Assembly: GCA_026874595.1 (NCBI GenBank) | Contig: CM049308.1 | Coordinates: forward strand, 20,625,867-20,689,866 | From: Sipunculus nudus | Lineage: Eukaryota; Annelida; Sipuncula; Golfingiida; Sipunculidae | DNA length: 64,000 nt | Direction of reading: 5' to 3' | Shown here: positions 19,240-30,300 of the stretch, in pieces | Position numbering within the stretch: position 1 is the stretch's first letter | Layout of the letters: each line of letters opens with the position of its first letter | The notes under the pieces: generated by a model | The model's input: the letters and a program-made list of their open reading frames with translations, nothing else | What the model was told of the DNA's origin: nothing | Database searches by the model: none | Made by a program: the position numbers and the translations under genes

Positions 19240-22200
19240 ATGATACAAGGCGTGCGCACCTCAATGCAGACGATGGAAAGAACACGTGTACAACTACAAG
19301 AGCTGCATAAGCCTTTAATAGGTAAGTGATTAGTATGCTAGTATGTATTGAATGAAATATGAATTGTTCTTGAACAATACAAATGTTGGTAGCAGTTTGT
19401 GATTATTTTCAATTGCAATTTATGCCAGCTTACTTCCGTGCCTTATATTATAAAACGTGTGGTGGCGACTTAACATGTCTTCCGCCGATCTTGATTCCTA
19501 GTTTTGGTTTTGCTTATTATTTCACGAATATAAACGGGAAAAGGACATCAGAAACTAATTATTTCATTTTTCTCATTGGCAATTTTCATAGATGGCTCCA
19601 ATAAATAAAGATTCTGATTGATTGGTTTCTCAAAAATCACCAGTTCAGAGTGGGCACAGGGAATTAAAAATGGCTGCTCCAGCGTAATTTCCGGTTGGAA
19701 ACCCCCCCCCCCCCCCACCCATGGGTAAATATATTTAAAACTCGTCAGACAAAGCCCCACTTCTGAAAGGCATAGACATATGTCTATGTGAAAGGGAAGA
19801 AAATAGCCCAAGATACCCTTTATAAACACACACTGACAGACATGGTCATCTGTATCAGTTTTTACAAGGCCTGCATGGGCAGTTTACTTGCTCGTCAGTT
19901 TATATAATCAATATTTATTTTAGGCTGTCATTAAAGATCAGAAGAGTTATGTGTTGTTACATTAAAAAAAATTATAAGATCACTGGTACACCCTATAAAA
20001 TGAGTTGACAATTTTCATAATAATGTAAAAAAAAGTAAAAATTTATTTGTTGTCTTTGTGACACATTTTAAATATAACTATGTACTGAGTTTTAAAAGTA
20101 TGGTATAATGTTTCCAATATATGTTAATTCTAAACAAGGTTTAGTTATATATATTATTTCAAAATGCAGTCACGGTCTTTAATTCTTATTATTAATACAT
20201 TTCATTTCCAATATGTAAAAATTATTATCTGATTAGGGGGGGGGGGGGTGATTACAAAAACCTAGATAAATAATTAAAACATAGTAATGAATTAAAACAT
20301 GTGCAGAGTACAAATAAGTTTATACCCTCTGTGTTTGGTACTCTCCAATCTATCAGAGTAAAAATCTCAGTATTTATACAGCATTGATACATCATGCAGC
20401 AGTTGCCAATGGTTCTTTTTAATTAAACAGGAACCGGCTGTGATATACAGGGACATACATAGACATAGACAACCTGATAGTTCGATGCAGATAAGGCATA
20501 GCCAGATCCTGGGAAAGGAACAAAATGACCAAGGCAGAATCCTACAGCCTTAACAACAACATGGCTCACAAAAAAGAATTGGATATCACCTGGGGAACCT
20601 TCCCAATTCGTAGGAAATTAAAGTTTAAATTTTAAAATGATAATGTATGGTATTTTTGGCTAACTATATAAGTCATTTTAGCTATAGCTATGACTTTTTG
20701 TCAGTCGTTTTCTTTAGCTTATTGATTGCTTGATAATGTGCCCCCCCCCCCCCCCCAGCCACGCCTTCCAAAAAAAATTCTTCTTGGATAGAGACAGTCC
20801 ACCCACCTGTTAGACCATGTTATCCAGGTCAGATCAGCTGTCCTGCCAATCACCCATAAACCACCACCACCCCTTCCACCTCCAATTTTTGTTCTTGTGT
20901 CTAATTTACTTGCAACAGAATAAATTCAGGAAGTTTTGTAAGGAGAAAAAACGAACCGTTTTAATTGTTTACACAGCATGTATATACAATTTATTTAAAA
21001 ATAACTGTTTTAATTGTTTACACAGCAACCATACAAAGTTTACACAGGGTGTCTCATTGAGTGTATTTTTATTTTTATATTTATATATCTTTATGAATGT
21101 TGTTCCATTTATGTTTTTTTTAATCTTAAAAATGTGTAATAATAATAAAAACGCTTTTATATTAATTTCAACATAGGTCAGATAGGTAAAGTTATCCAGC
21201 TATATCTGCAATGCTGAATATATTCGTCTTAATAGATTCTCCACTTATTTCAGTTAATGTGAACATAAGGCCTTGATGATAGATGCTTATCTTTTCTAAT
21301 ACATACTTCCTCAACCTGATTTGTAAGGTAAACCTAAGTAAATTTTTAGCTCCACTTACTGTACCTTGCTTGAGATATAGCGATTAGCCTTTAACCATGG
21401 TATGATGATCTGTTTGTCTGTTAAAAGGGCACAAATCATATCTGTTTGACCTGGAAATTTATAACAACATCTAGGTAGGTCTATGGAATATCACATACAA
21501 AATTGAGTCATTGTAACCTTTATTCTGTAAGTTATTTGCTTTTGTGTCTTTTGAGGACTTAAATCAGGCTTTAAAAACACTTCAGCTGAGTGCCTTTAAT
21601 CATGGGTCCCTTTTTTAAACAGAAGAAGGTAATTGTTGATAAATTTCAATATTCTGATATTCTGGTACCTAGAATATGGAAATAATTTACACATTTGCCT
21701 TCAAATATATTGTTATACAAGGGCATATATTTTTTAAATGGGGTCATTCAGTGTTCTATGTAAAAGTTTGTGTAAAATTGGGTATGACTTAAAGCAGCAA
21801 GGAAAATAAGTAGTGTTATGTTTGTTCTGTTTAGCAGATTCCTGAAGCTAGGAAGCAAAAGCAGATTGAAGTGAATTTAAACTCCCGAAAAGCTAAAGAA
21901 ATTGCAACAACACATGATTGGTCAAGTACGTCAAGCACACCAGATGCAGGAAGTTCAAGATATAGGTGTTTCCTTTATGATATCATTTAGGTTGGTATCC
22001 ACACTCCATGTAGAAAACATAATATCTTAATTTATCAATGTGTTTTTATTACTGTGATATTCCTAAGGCATATATAAATAAGGGCCAGAAAATTAGCAAA
22101 TTAGTTCTTAGTTTTTCTTAAATTTAATTTTAAGCAAAGCGATTTGGATCGGATCCAAAAAAATATTAATACAAATATTTCAAGTGTTGTTTTAGAATTT

Positions 22201-22628
22201 GGCAACTTCTTCGAAATGAAATAAATGTTTAATGGAAATTAATAATGTATTAACATGGCAGACATACTAAAAAAAATATAAATAAGATAAATCAATTAAT
22301 ATATATGTAACGGGTGAGGCCCGAATGGGCTCGAACCCGTATCCTGTGAGACTGAAGTCAGACGTTCTACCGCTTTGCTAATAAGGCAAGCTTCACAAGC
22401 TTCACGCTTTTGTGTGTCCGGTTACATATATATAATGTAGAAATGGGGGAACTTCTTTTGAATTAATTTAGTCTAACCAAAAGACACTACCATGTTTAAT
22501 CCACACACACCTGTATAAATCAATGTTAATATGAACATAAATATTTTAATATTTCAGATGAAGTGTTTGAACCAGCATTTAATCTCCCTCTAAGTAGAAG
22601 AAGAGAAGTTTTTCATCGTGACAGATAA
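19240..22628 (+). CDS. Probable multi-exon gene of unknown function (structure incomplete)
   Basis: The gene rests on three pieces: a start-like exon ending in a strong donor at 19322, and two 3' exons (21838-21925 and 22558-22628) that join in phase to give a continuous 52-residue C-terminus and a stop. That C-terminus is basic and hydrophilic, starts IPEARKQKQIEV and contains ATTHDWSNEVFEPAFN, then a cluster of arginines (LSRRREVFHRDR) at the very end. No membrane segment or known domain is seen and I do not recognise the family. The first exon ends in phase 1 while 21838 needs phase 0, so at least one internal exon is missing from the model. Two candidates, 20431 onward and 20759-20827, are listed. 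The gene ends within 0.7 kb of the satellite edge. It could also be a decayed copy. Confidence 0.45.
19273..19321 (+). CDS. Probable first coding exon of the unknown gene
   Basis: ATG at 19273 opens MERTRVQLQELHKPLI and runs to the donor AATAG|GTAAGT, a strong match. In-frame ATGs also occur at 19264 and 19240 and the frame stays open above them, so the true start is uncertain. It ends in phase 1. Confidence 0.45.
19702..19716. repeat. Poly-C tract
   Basis: About fifteen C followed by ACCCATGGG. Confidence 0.95.
20236..20248. repeat. Poly-G tract
   Basis: Thirteen G in an otherwise AT-rich stretch. Confidence 0.95.
20431..20550 (+). CDS. Candidate internal exon (frame uncertain)
   Basis: After the acceptor TTTTTAATTAAACAG a 39-codon open frame begins EPAVIYRDIHRHRQP and includes QILGKEQND before a stop at 20551. 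It enters in phase 0, which does not fit the phase-1 end of the first exon. Past about 20530 the other two frames are also open, one ending at a phase-0 GTAGGA donor at 20610 that would suit the 21838 exon. The true exon boundaries cannot be settled by reading. Confidence 0.2.
20759..20827 (+). CDS. Candidate internal exon after a poly-C acceptor
   Basis: A 16-bp C-run followed by AG (20741-20758) makes a good polypyrimidine acceptor. The following 69 nt, read in the phase left by the first exon, are open (ATPSKKNSSWIETVHPP...) and end CCAG|GTCAGA. The exon keeps phase 1, so a further exon would still be needed before 21838. The C-run could equally be a poly-G/C repeat. Confidence 0.25.
20954..21027. 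repeat. 25-bp direct repeat, 49 bp apart
   Basis: AACYGTTTTAATTGTTTACA followed by CAGCA occurs at 20954-20978 and 21003-21027 with one difference, a simple local duplication. Confidence 0.85.
21838..21925 (+). CDS. Penultimate exon of the unknown gene
   Basis: The acceptor is TGTTTAGCAG, so the exon starts at 21838 or, with TTTAG, at 21835. The donor TCAA|GTACGT is a near-consensus match. The frame starts IPEARKQKQIEV and leaves phase 1. An in-frame TAG at 21832 limits how far it can extend upstream. Confidence 0.5.
22299..22434 (-). mobile_element. tRNA-like sequence inside short terminal inverted repeats
   Basis: On the minus strand a Pol III A-box-like TTAGCAAAGCGGTAGAACG is followed by a B box GGTTCGAGCCC about 30 bp on, the layout of a tRNA. 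The D, anticodon and acceptor stems do not pair properly, so it is not a functional tRNA gene; it is better read as a tRNA-derived repeat. The unit is bounded by inverted ATATATATGTAAC(C)GG repeats (22299-22313 and 22418-22434). It sits in the last intron of the unknown gene, antisense to it. Confidence 0.5.
22558..22628 (+). CDS. Terminal exon of the unknown gene
   Basis: The acceptor is ATATTTCAG at 22557. It takes one base from the previous exon to complete N, then reads EVFEPAFNLPLSRRREVFHRDR and stops at TAA. The phase match with the upstream exon over a 632-bp intron is the main support for both exons being real. Confidence 0.5.
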
Positions 22629-22682
22629 GGATGTAATGTATAACTTTTTACAGTATTCATCTCAGTTGACAGTCATCTGGTC

Positions 22683-22716
22683 AACCGTGAAGTTATAGTA
22701 TTATAACTTCATGGTT
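22683..22716. repeat. Hairpin: 15-bp arms with a 4-base loop
   Basis: AACCGTGAAGTTATA, then GTAT, then TATAACTTCATGGTT. Pairing is perfect except one G-T pair. It starts 54 bp after the stop of the unknown gene and would be in its 3' UTR. The direct repeat GTCATCTG lies on either side (22672 and 22731). It may be a small foldback element or an RNA structure. Confidence 0.7.
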
Positions 22717-23283
22717 CACACAATGGCCCTTTGTCATCTGTCCCAGCACTGCTTACAAGTAGGTCACTCAAACAAACATCCCCAGTTTACACAGGGCTAT
22801 TACATGCAGTCAGTGTTGGTCAAGGCAGACATATGATATTTCTTGTTAAGCAAAAAAAAAAAAAAAAAAAATTTGAAGAGTGCCATTTACATACTACAAT
22901 AACTTAGTGACTGTGGAAATATATTTTTCATAAGTCACTTGGAATAGTGACAACAGGTATGCAAACAACAGGGATGGCATTTCAAAAGCCACACTTTGTT
23001 GAGACAAACATAGCTGAAGTGTAAATTAATTTTAATATTAAACAACTCTTCACAATATAAATTGAGCACATATTTGGAGCTTTTGTAATCCTTATTTTGA
23101 AACTGTGAAAAGTCACTGATTTAAGGCACAAGGTGGAAGTCGGCATTTAAAAATAGCTATATCTTTTATTATTTCAAACATTAGGTCTCCACATATCAGT
23201 TGTTATCAGGGAAAATTTGGTAATTTTTAACTCAGCTGACTATGAGTCAACAGGGCTATAGTTAAATATTTACTAGTAAATGG
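22717..23283. other. Spacer between the unknown gene and the satellite
   Basis: AT-rich with an A-run at about 22852-22871. No exon or repeat unit recognised. Confidence 0.45.
23037..23042 (+). terminator. Candidate polyadenylation signal ATTAAA for the unknown gene
   Basis: ATTAAA lies 409 bp after the stop and before the satellite. No canonical AATAAA was found between the stop and the array. Confidence 0.2.
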
Positions 23284-24363
23284 CTAAAAGACACACTAAA
23301 CAATTTGAAACAAGTATAAAAAAAAAACAAGAAGAGTGAAAGAGTGAAGGAAGTGGCACATATACTTCGGGTGTGTGAGGTCATCCACATTCACTGTCTG
23401 ATGGAGCTTGGTCATACACTGATCTGTCCTTAATATTAATAAATAAAAGACACTAAAAGACACACTAAACAATAATTTTAATCAAGTATATAGCAGGCAA
23501 AAGGTACAGATCATGACCCTATCATATAGTAAGTGAAGGGAGTGACACATACTTCGGGTGTGTAAGGCCCACCACATTCACTGTTTCATGGAGCATGGTC
23601 ATACTCTGATTTGTCCTTTATGTAACTAAAAGACACATATAGACAATAATTTTAATCAAGTATATAGCAGGCAAAAGGTACAGATTATGTCCCTATCATA
23701 TAGTGAGTGAAGGAAGTGGCACATATACTTCGATTGTGTAAGGCCCACCACATTCACTGTTTCATGGAGCATGGTCATACTCTGATCTGACCTTAATATT
23801 TATAACTAAAACACACTAAAAGACATACTACACAATAATTTTAATTGAGTAAAAAGCAGGCAAAAAAGTACAGATCATGTCCCTATCATATAGTGAGTGA
23901 AGGAAGTGGCACATATACTTCGGGTGTGTAAGGCCCACCAAATTCACTGTTTCATTGAACTTGGTCATACACTGATCTGTCCTTAATGTTAATAACTAAA
24001 AGACACTGAAAGACACACTAGACAATACTTATAAAGCAGGCAAAAGGTACAGATCATGTCCCTATCATAAAGTGAGTGAAGGAAGTGGCACATATACTTC
24101 GGGTGTGTAAGGCCCACCACATTCACTGTCTGATGGAGCTTAGTCATACACTGATCTGTCATTAATGTTAATAACTGAAAGACACTAAAAGACACACTAG
24201 ACAATAAGTATAAAGCAGGCAAAAGGTACAGATCATGTCCCTATCATATAGTGAGTGAAGGAAGTGGCACATATACTTCGGGTGTGTAAGGCCCACCACA
24301 TTCACTGTCTGACGGAGCTTGGTCATACACTGATATGTCCTTAATATTAATAACTAAAAGACA
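23284..24363 (+). repeat. Divergent edge monomers of the satellite
   Basis: The array begins with a partial monomer (GCTAAAAGACACACTAAACA) followed by an aberrant A-run. ACTTCGG-type anchors are then spaced 187, 176, 190, 189 and 179 bp. These monomers carry private changes absent deeper in the array, such as GTGTGAGGTCATCC, TTCGATTGTGT and TTCATGGAGCATGG. Loss of homogeneity at an array edge is usual for satellites kept uniform by unequal exchange. Confidence 0.85.
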
Positions 24364-27300
24364 CTAAAAAAAAAACACTAGACAATAATTTTAATCAAGT
24401 ATAAAGCAGGAAAAAAGTACAGATCATGTCCCTATCATATAGTGAGTGAAGGAAGTGGCACATATACTTCGGGTGTGAAAGGCCCACCACATTCACAGTC
24501 TGATGGAGCTTGTTCATACATTGATCTGTCCTTAATATAAATAACTAAAAGACACTGAAAGACACACTAGACAATAATTTTAATCAAGTAAAAAGCAGGA
24601 AAAAAGTACAGATCATGTCCCTATCATATAGTGAGTGAAGGAAGTGGCACATATACTTCGGGTGTGTAAGGCCCACCACATTCACTGTTTGATGGAGCTT
24701 GGTCATACACTGATCTGACCTTAATGTTAATAACTAAAAGACACTGAAAGACACACTAGACAATACTTATAAAGCAGGCAAAAGGTACAGATCATGTCCC
24801 TATCATAAAGTGAGTGAAGGAAGTGGCAGATATACTTCGGGTGTGTAAGGCCCACCACATTCACTGTCTGATGGAGCTTGCTCATACACTGATCTGTCCT
24901 TAATATTAATAACTAAAAGACACTAAAAGACACACTAGACAATAATTTAAATCAAGTAAAAAGCAGGCAAAAGGTACAGATCATGTCCCTATCATATAGT
25001 GAGTGAAGGAAGTGGCACATATACTTCGGGTGTGTAAGGCCCACCACATTCACTGTTTGATGGAGCTTGGTCATACACTGATCTGACCTTAATGTTAATA
25101 ACTAAAAGACACTAAAAGACACACTAGACAATACTTATAAAGTAGGCAAAAGGTACAGATCATGTCCCTATCATAAAGTGAGTGAAGGAAGTGGCAGATA
25201 TACTTCGGGTGTGTAAGGCCCACCACATTCACTGTCTGACGGAGCTTGGTCATACACTGATCTGTCCTTAATATTAATAACTAAAAGACACTGAAAGACA
25301 CACTAGACAATAATTTTAATCAAGTATAAAGCAGGAAAAAAGTACAGATCATGTCCCTATCATATAGTGAGTGAAGGAAGTGGCACATATACTTCGGGTG
25401 TGTAAGGCCCACCACATTCACTGTCTGACGGAGCTTGGTCATACACTGATCTGTCCTTAATATTAATACCTAAAAGACACTAAAAGACACACTAGACAAT
25501 AAGTATAAAGCAGGCAAAAGGTACAGATCATGTCCCTATCATATAGTGAGTGAAGGAAGTGGCACATATACTTCGGGTGTGTAAGGCCCACCACATTCAC
25601 TGTCTGACGGAGCTTGGTCATACACTGATCTGTCCTTAATATTAATAACTAAAAGACACTGAAAGACACACTAGACAATAATTTTAATCAAGTATAAAGC
25701 AGGAAAAAAGTACAGACCATGTCCCTATCATATAGTGTGTGAAGGAAGTGGCACATATACTTCGGGTGTGTAAGGCCCACCACATTCACTGTCTGACGGA
25801 GCTTGGTCATACACTGATCTGTCCTTAATATTAATAACTAAAAGACACTGAAAGACACACTAGACAATAATTTTAATCAAGTATAAAGCAGGTAAAAGGT
25901 ACAGATCATGTCCCTATCATTTAGTGAGTGAAGGAAGTGGCACATATACTTCGGGTGTGTAAGGCCCACCACATTCACTGTCTGACGGAGCTTGGTCATA
26001 CACTGATCTGTCCTTAATATTAATAACTAAAAGACACTGAAAGACACACTAGACAATAATTTTAATCAAGTATAAAGCAGGGAAAAAGTACAGACCATGT
26101 CCCTATCATATAGTGAGTGAAGGAAGTGGCACATATACTTCGGGTGTGTAAGGCCCACCACATTCACTGTTTGACGGAGCTTCGTCATATACTGATCTGT
26201 CCTTAATATTAATAACTAAAAGACACTGAAAGACACACTAGACAATAATTTTAATCAAGTATAAAGCAGGCAAAAGGTACAGATCATGTCCCTATCATAT
26301 AGTGAGTGAAGGAAGTGGCACATATACTTCGGGTGTGTAAGGCCCACCACATTCACTGTCTGACGGAGCTTGGTCATACACTGATCTGTCCTTAATATTA
26401 ATAACTAAAAGACACTGAAAGACACACTAGACAATAATTTTAATCAAGTATAAAGCAGGCAAAAGGTACAGATCATGTCCCTATCATATAGTGAGTGAAG
26501 GAAGTGGCACATATACTTCGGGTGTGTAAGGCCAACCACATTCACTGTCTGACTTAGCTTGCTCAAACACTGATCTGTCCTTAATATTAATAACTAAAAG
26601 ACACTGAAAGACACACTAGACAATAATTTTAATCAAGTATAAAGCAGGAAAAAAGTACAGACCATGTCCCTATCATATAGTGAATGAAGGAAGTGGCACA
26701 TATACTTCGGGTGTGTAAGGCCCACCACATTCACTGTCTGACGGAGCTTGGTCATACACTGATCTGTCCTTAATATTAATAACTAAAAGACACTGAAAGA
26801 CACACTAGACAATAATTTTAATCAAGTATAAAGCAGGAAAAAAGTACAGACCATGTCCCTATCATATAGTGAGTGAAGGAAGTGGCACATATACTTCGGG
26901 TGTGTAAGGCCCACCACATTCACTGTCTGACGGAGCTTGGTCATACACTGATCTGTCCTTAATATTAATAACTAAAAGACACTAAAAGACACACTAGACA
27001 ATAATTTTAATCAAGTATAAAGCAGGAAAAAAGTACAGACCATGTCCCTATTATATAGTGAGTGAAGGAAGTGGCACATATACTTCGGGTTTGTAAGGCC
27101 CACCACATTCACTGTCTGACGGAGCTTCGTCATACACTGATCTGTCCTTAATATTAATAACTAAAGGACACAGAAAGACACACTAGACAATAATTTTAAT
27201 CAAGTATAAAGCAGGAAAAAAGTACAGACCATGTCCCTATCATATAGTGAGTGAAGGAAGTGGCACATATACTTCGGATGTGTAAGGCCCACCACATTTA

Positions 27301-30300
27301 CTGTTTGACGGAGCTTGGTCATACACTGATCTGTCCTTAATATTAATAACTAAAATACACTGAAAGACACACTAGACAATAATTTTAATCAAGTATAAAG
27401 CAGGAAAAAAGTACAGACCATGTCCCTTTCATATAGTGAGTGAAGGAAGTGGCACATATACTTCGGGTGTGTAAGGCCCACCACATTCACTGTTTGATGG
27501 AGCTTGGTCATACACTAATCTGACCTTAATATTAATAACTAAAAGACACTAAAAGACACACTAGACAATAATTTTAATCAAGTATAAAGCAGGCAAAAGG
27601 TACAGATCATGTCCCTATCATATAGTGAGTGAAGGAAATGGCAGATATACTTCGGGTGTGTAAGGCCCACCACATTCACTGTCTGATGGAGCTTGGTCAT
27701 ACACTGATCTGTCCTAAATATTAATAACTAAAAGACACTAAAAGACACACTAGACAATAATTTTAATCAAGTATAAAGCAGGCAAAGGTACAGATCATGT
27801 CCCTATCATATAGTGAGTGAAGGAAGTGGCACATATACTTCGGGTGTGTAAGGCCCACCACATTCACTCTCTGATGGAGCTTGGTCATACACTGATCTGT
27901 CCTTAATATTAATAACTAAAAGACACTTAAAGACACACTAGACAATAATTTTAATCAAGTATAAAGCAGGCAAAAGGTACAGCTCATGTCCCTATCATAG
28001 AGTGAGTGAAGGAAGTGGCACATATACTTCGGGTGTGTAAGGCCCACCAAATTCCCTGTCTGACGGAGCTTGGTCATACACTGATCCGTCCTTAATATTA
28101 ATAACTAAAAGACACTGAAAGACACACAAGACAATAATTTTAATCAAGTATAAAGCAGGAAAAAAGTACAGACCATGTCCCTATCATATAGTGAGTGAAG
28201 GAAGTGGCACATATACTTCGGGTGTGTAAGGCCCACCACATTCACTGTTTGATGGAGCTTGGTCATACACTGATCTGACCTTAATATTAATAACTAAAAG
28301 ACACTTAAAGACACACTAGACAATAATTTTAATCAAGTATAAAGCAGGCAAAAGGTACAGATCATGTCCCTATCATAGAGTGAGTGAAGGAAGTGGCACA
28401 TATACTTCGGGTGTGTAAGGCCCACCACATTCACTGTCTGACGGAGCTTGGTCATACACTGATCCGTCCTTAATATTAATAGCTAAAAGACACTGAAAGA
28501 CACACAAGACAATAATTTTAATCAAGTATAAAGCAGGAAAAAAGTACAGACCATGTCCCTATCATATAGTGAGTAAAGGAAGTGGCACATATACTTCGGG
28601 TGTGTAAGGCCCACCACATTCACTGTTTGATGGAGCTTGGTCATACACTAATCTGACCTTAAAGTTAATAACTAAAAGACACTGAAAGACACACTAGACA
28701 ATAAGTATAAAGCAGGAAAAAGGTACAGATCATGTCCCTATCATAAAGTGAGTGAAGGAAGTGGCAGATATACTTCGGGTGTGTAAGGCCCACCACATTC
28801 ACTGTCTGATGGAGCTTGGTCATACACTGATCTGTCCTTAATATTAATAACTAAAAGACACTAAAAGACACACTAGACAATAATTTTAATTAAGTATAAA
28901 GCAGGCAAAAGGTACAGATCATGTCCCTATCATAAAGTGAGTGAAGGAAGTGTCACATATACTTCGGGTGTGTAAGGCCCACCACATTCACTGTCTGATG
29001 GAGCTTGGTCATACACTGATCTGTCCTTAATATTAATAACTAAAAGACACTAAAAGACACACTAGACAATAATTTAAATCAAGTATAAAGCAGGCAAAAG
29101 GTACAGATCATGTCCCTATCATAAAGTGAGTGAAGGAAGTGGCAGATATACTTCGGGTGTGTAAGGCCCACCACATTCACTGTCTGATGGAGCTTGGTCA
29201 TACACTGATCTGTCCTTAATATTAATAACTAAAAGACACTAAAAGACACACTAGACAATAATTTTAATCAAGTATAAGGCAGGCAAAAGGTACAGATCAT
29301 GTCCCTATCATATAGTGAGTGAAGGAAGTGGCAGATATACTTCGGGTGTGTAAGGCCCACCACATTCATTGTCTGATGGAGCTTGGTCATACACTGATCT
29401 GTCCTTGATATTAATCACTAAAAGACACTAAAAGACACACTAGACAATAATTTTAATCAAGTATAAAGCAGGAAAAAAGTACAGACCATGTCCCTATCAT
29501 ATAGTGAGTGAAGGAAGTGGCACATATACTTCGGGTGTGTAAGGCCCACCACATTCACCGTCTGACGGAGCTTGGTCATACACTGATCTGTCCTTAATAT
29601 TAATAACTAAAAGACACAGAAAGACACACTAGACAATAATTTTAATCAAGTATAAAGCAGGAAAAAAGTACAGACCATGTCCCTATCATATAGTGAGTGA
29701 AGGAAGTGGCACATATACTTCGGGTGTGTAAGGCCCACCACATTCACTGTTTGATGGAGCTTGGTCATACACTGATCTGACCTTAATATTAATAACTAAA
29801 AGACACTAAAAGACACACTAGACAATAATTTTAATCAAGTATAAAGCAGGCAAAAGGTACAGATCATGTCCCTATCATATAGTGAGTGAAGGAAGTGGCA
29901 CATATACTTCGGGTGTGTAAGGCCCACCACATTCACTCTCTGATGGAGCTTGGTCATACACTGATCTGTCCTTAATATTAATAACTAAAAGACACTTAAA
30001 GACACACTAGACAATAATTTTAATCAAGTATAAAGCAGGCAAAAGGTACAGATCATGTCCCTATCATATAGTGAGTGAAGGAAGTGGCACATATACTTCG
30101 GGTGTGTAAGGCCCACCACATTCACTCTCTGATGGAGCTTGGTCATACACTGATCTGTCCTTAATATTAATAACTAAAAGACACTTAAAGACACACTAGA
30201 CAATAATTTTAATCAAGTATAAAGCAGGCAAAAGGTACAGATCATGTCCCTATCATATAGTGAGTGAAGGAAGTGGCACATATACTTCGGGTGTGTAAGG

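Noticed and set aside
20817-21176. 119-codon plus-strand frame
   Set aside because: It overlaps a local 25-bp direct repeat and T-rich sequence giving phenylalanine/leucine runs; no family resemblance.
22321-22390. Functional tRNA gene on the minus strand
   Set aside because: A and B boxes are present, but the D, anticodon and acceptor stems fail to pair and the anticodon cannot be assigned reliably.
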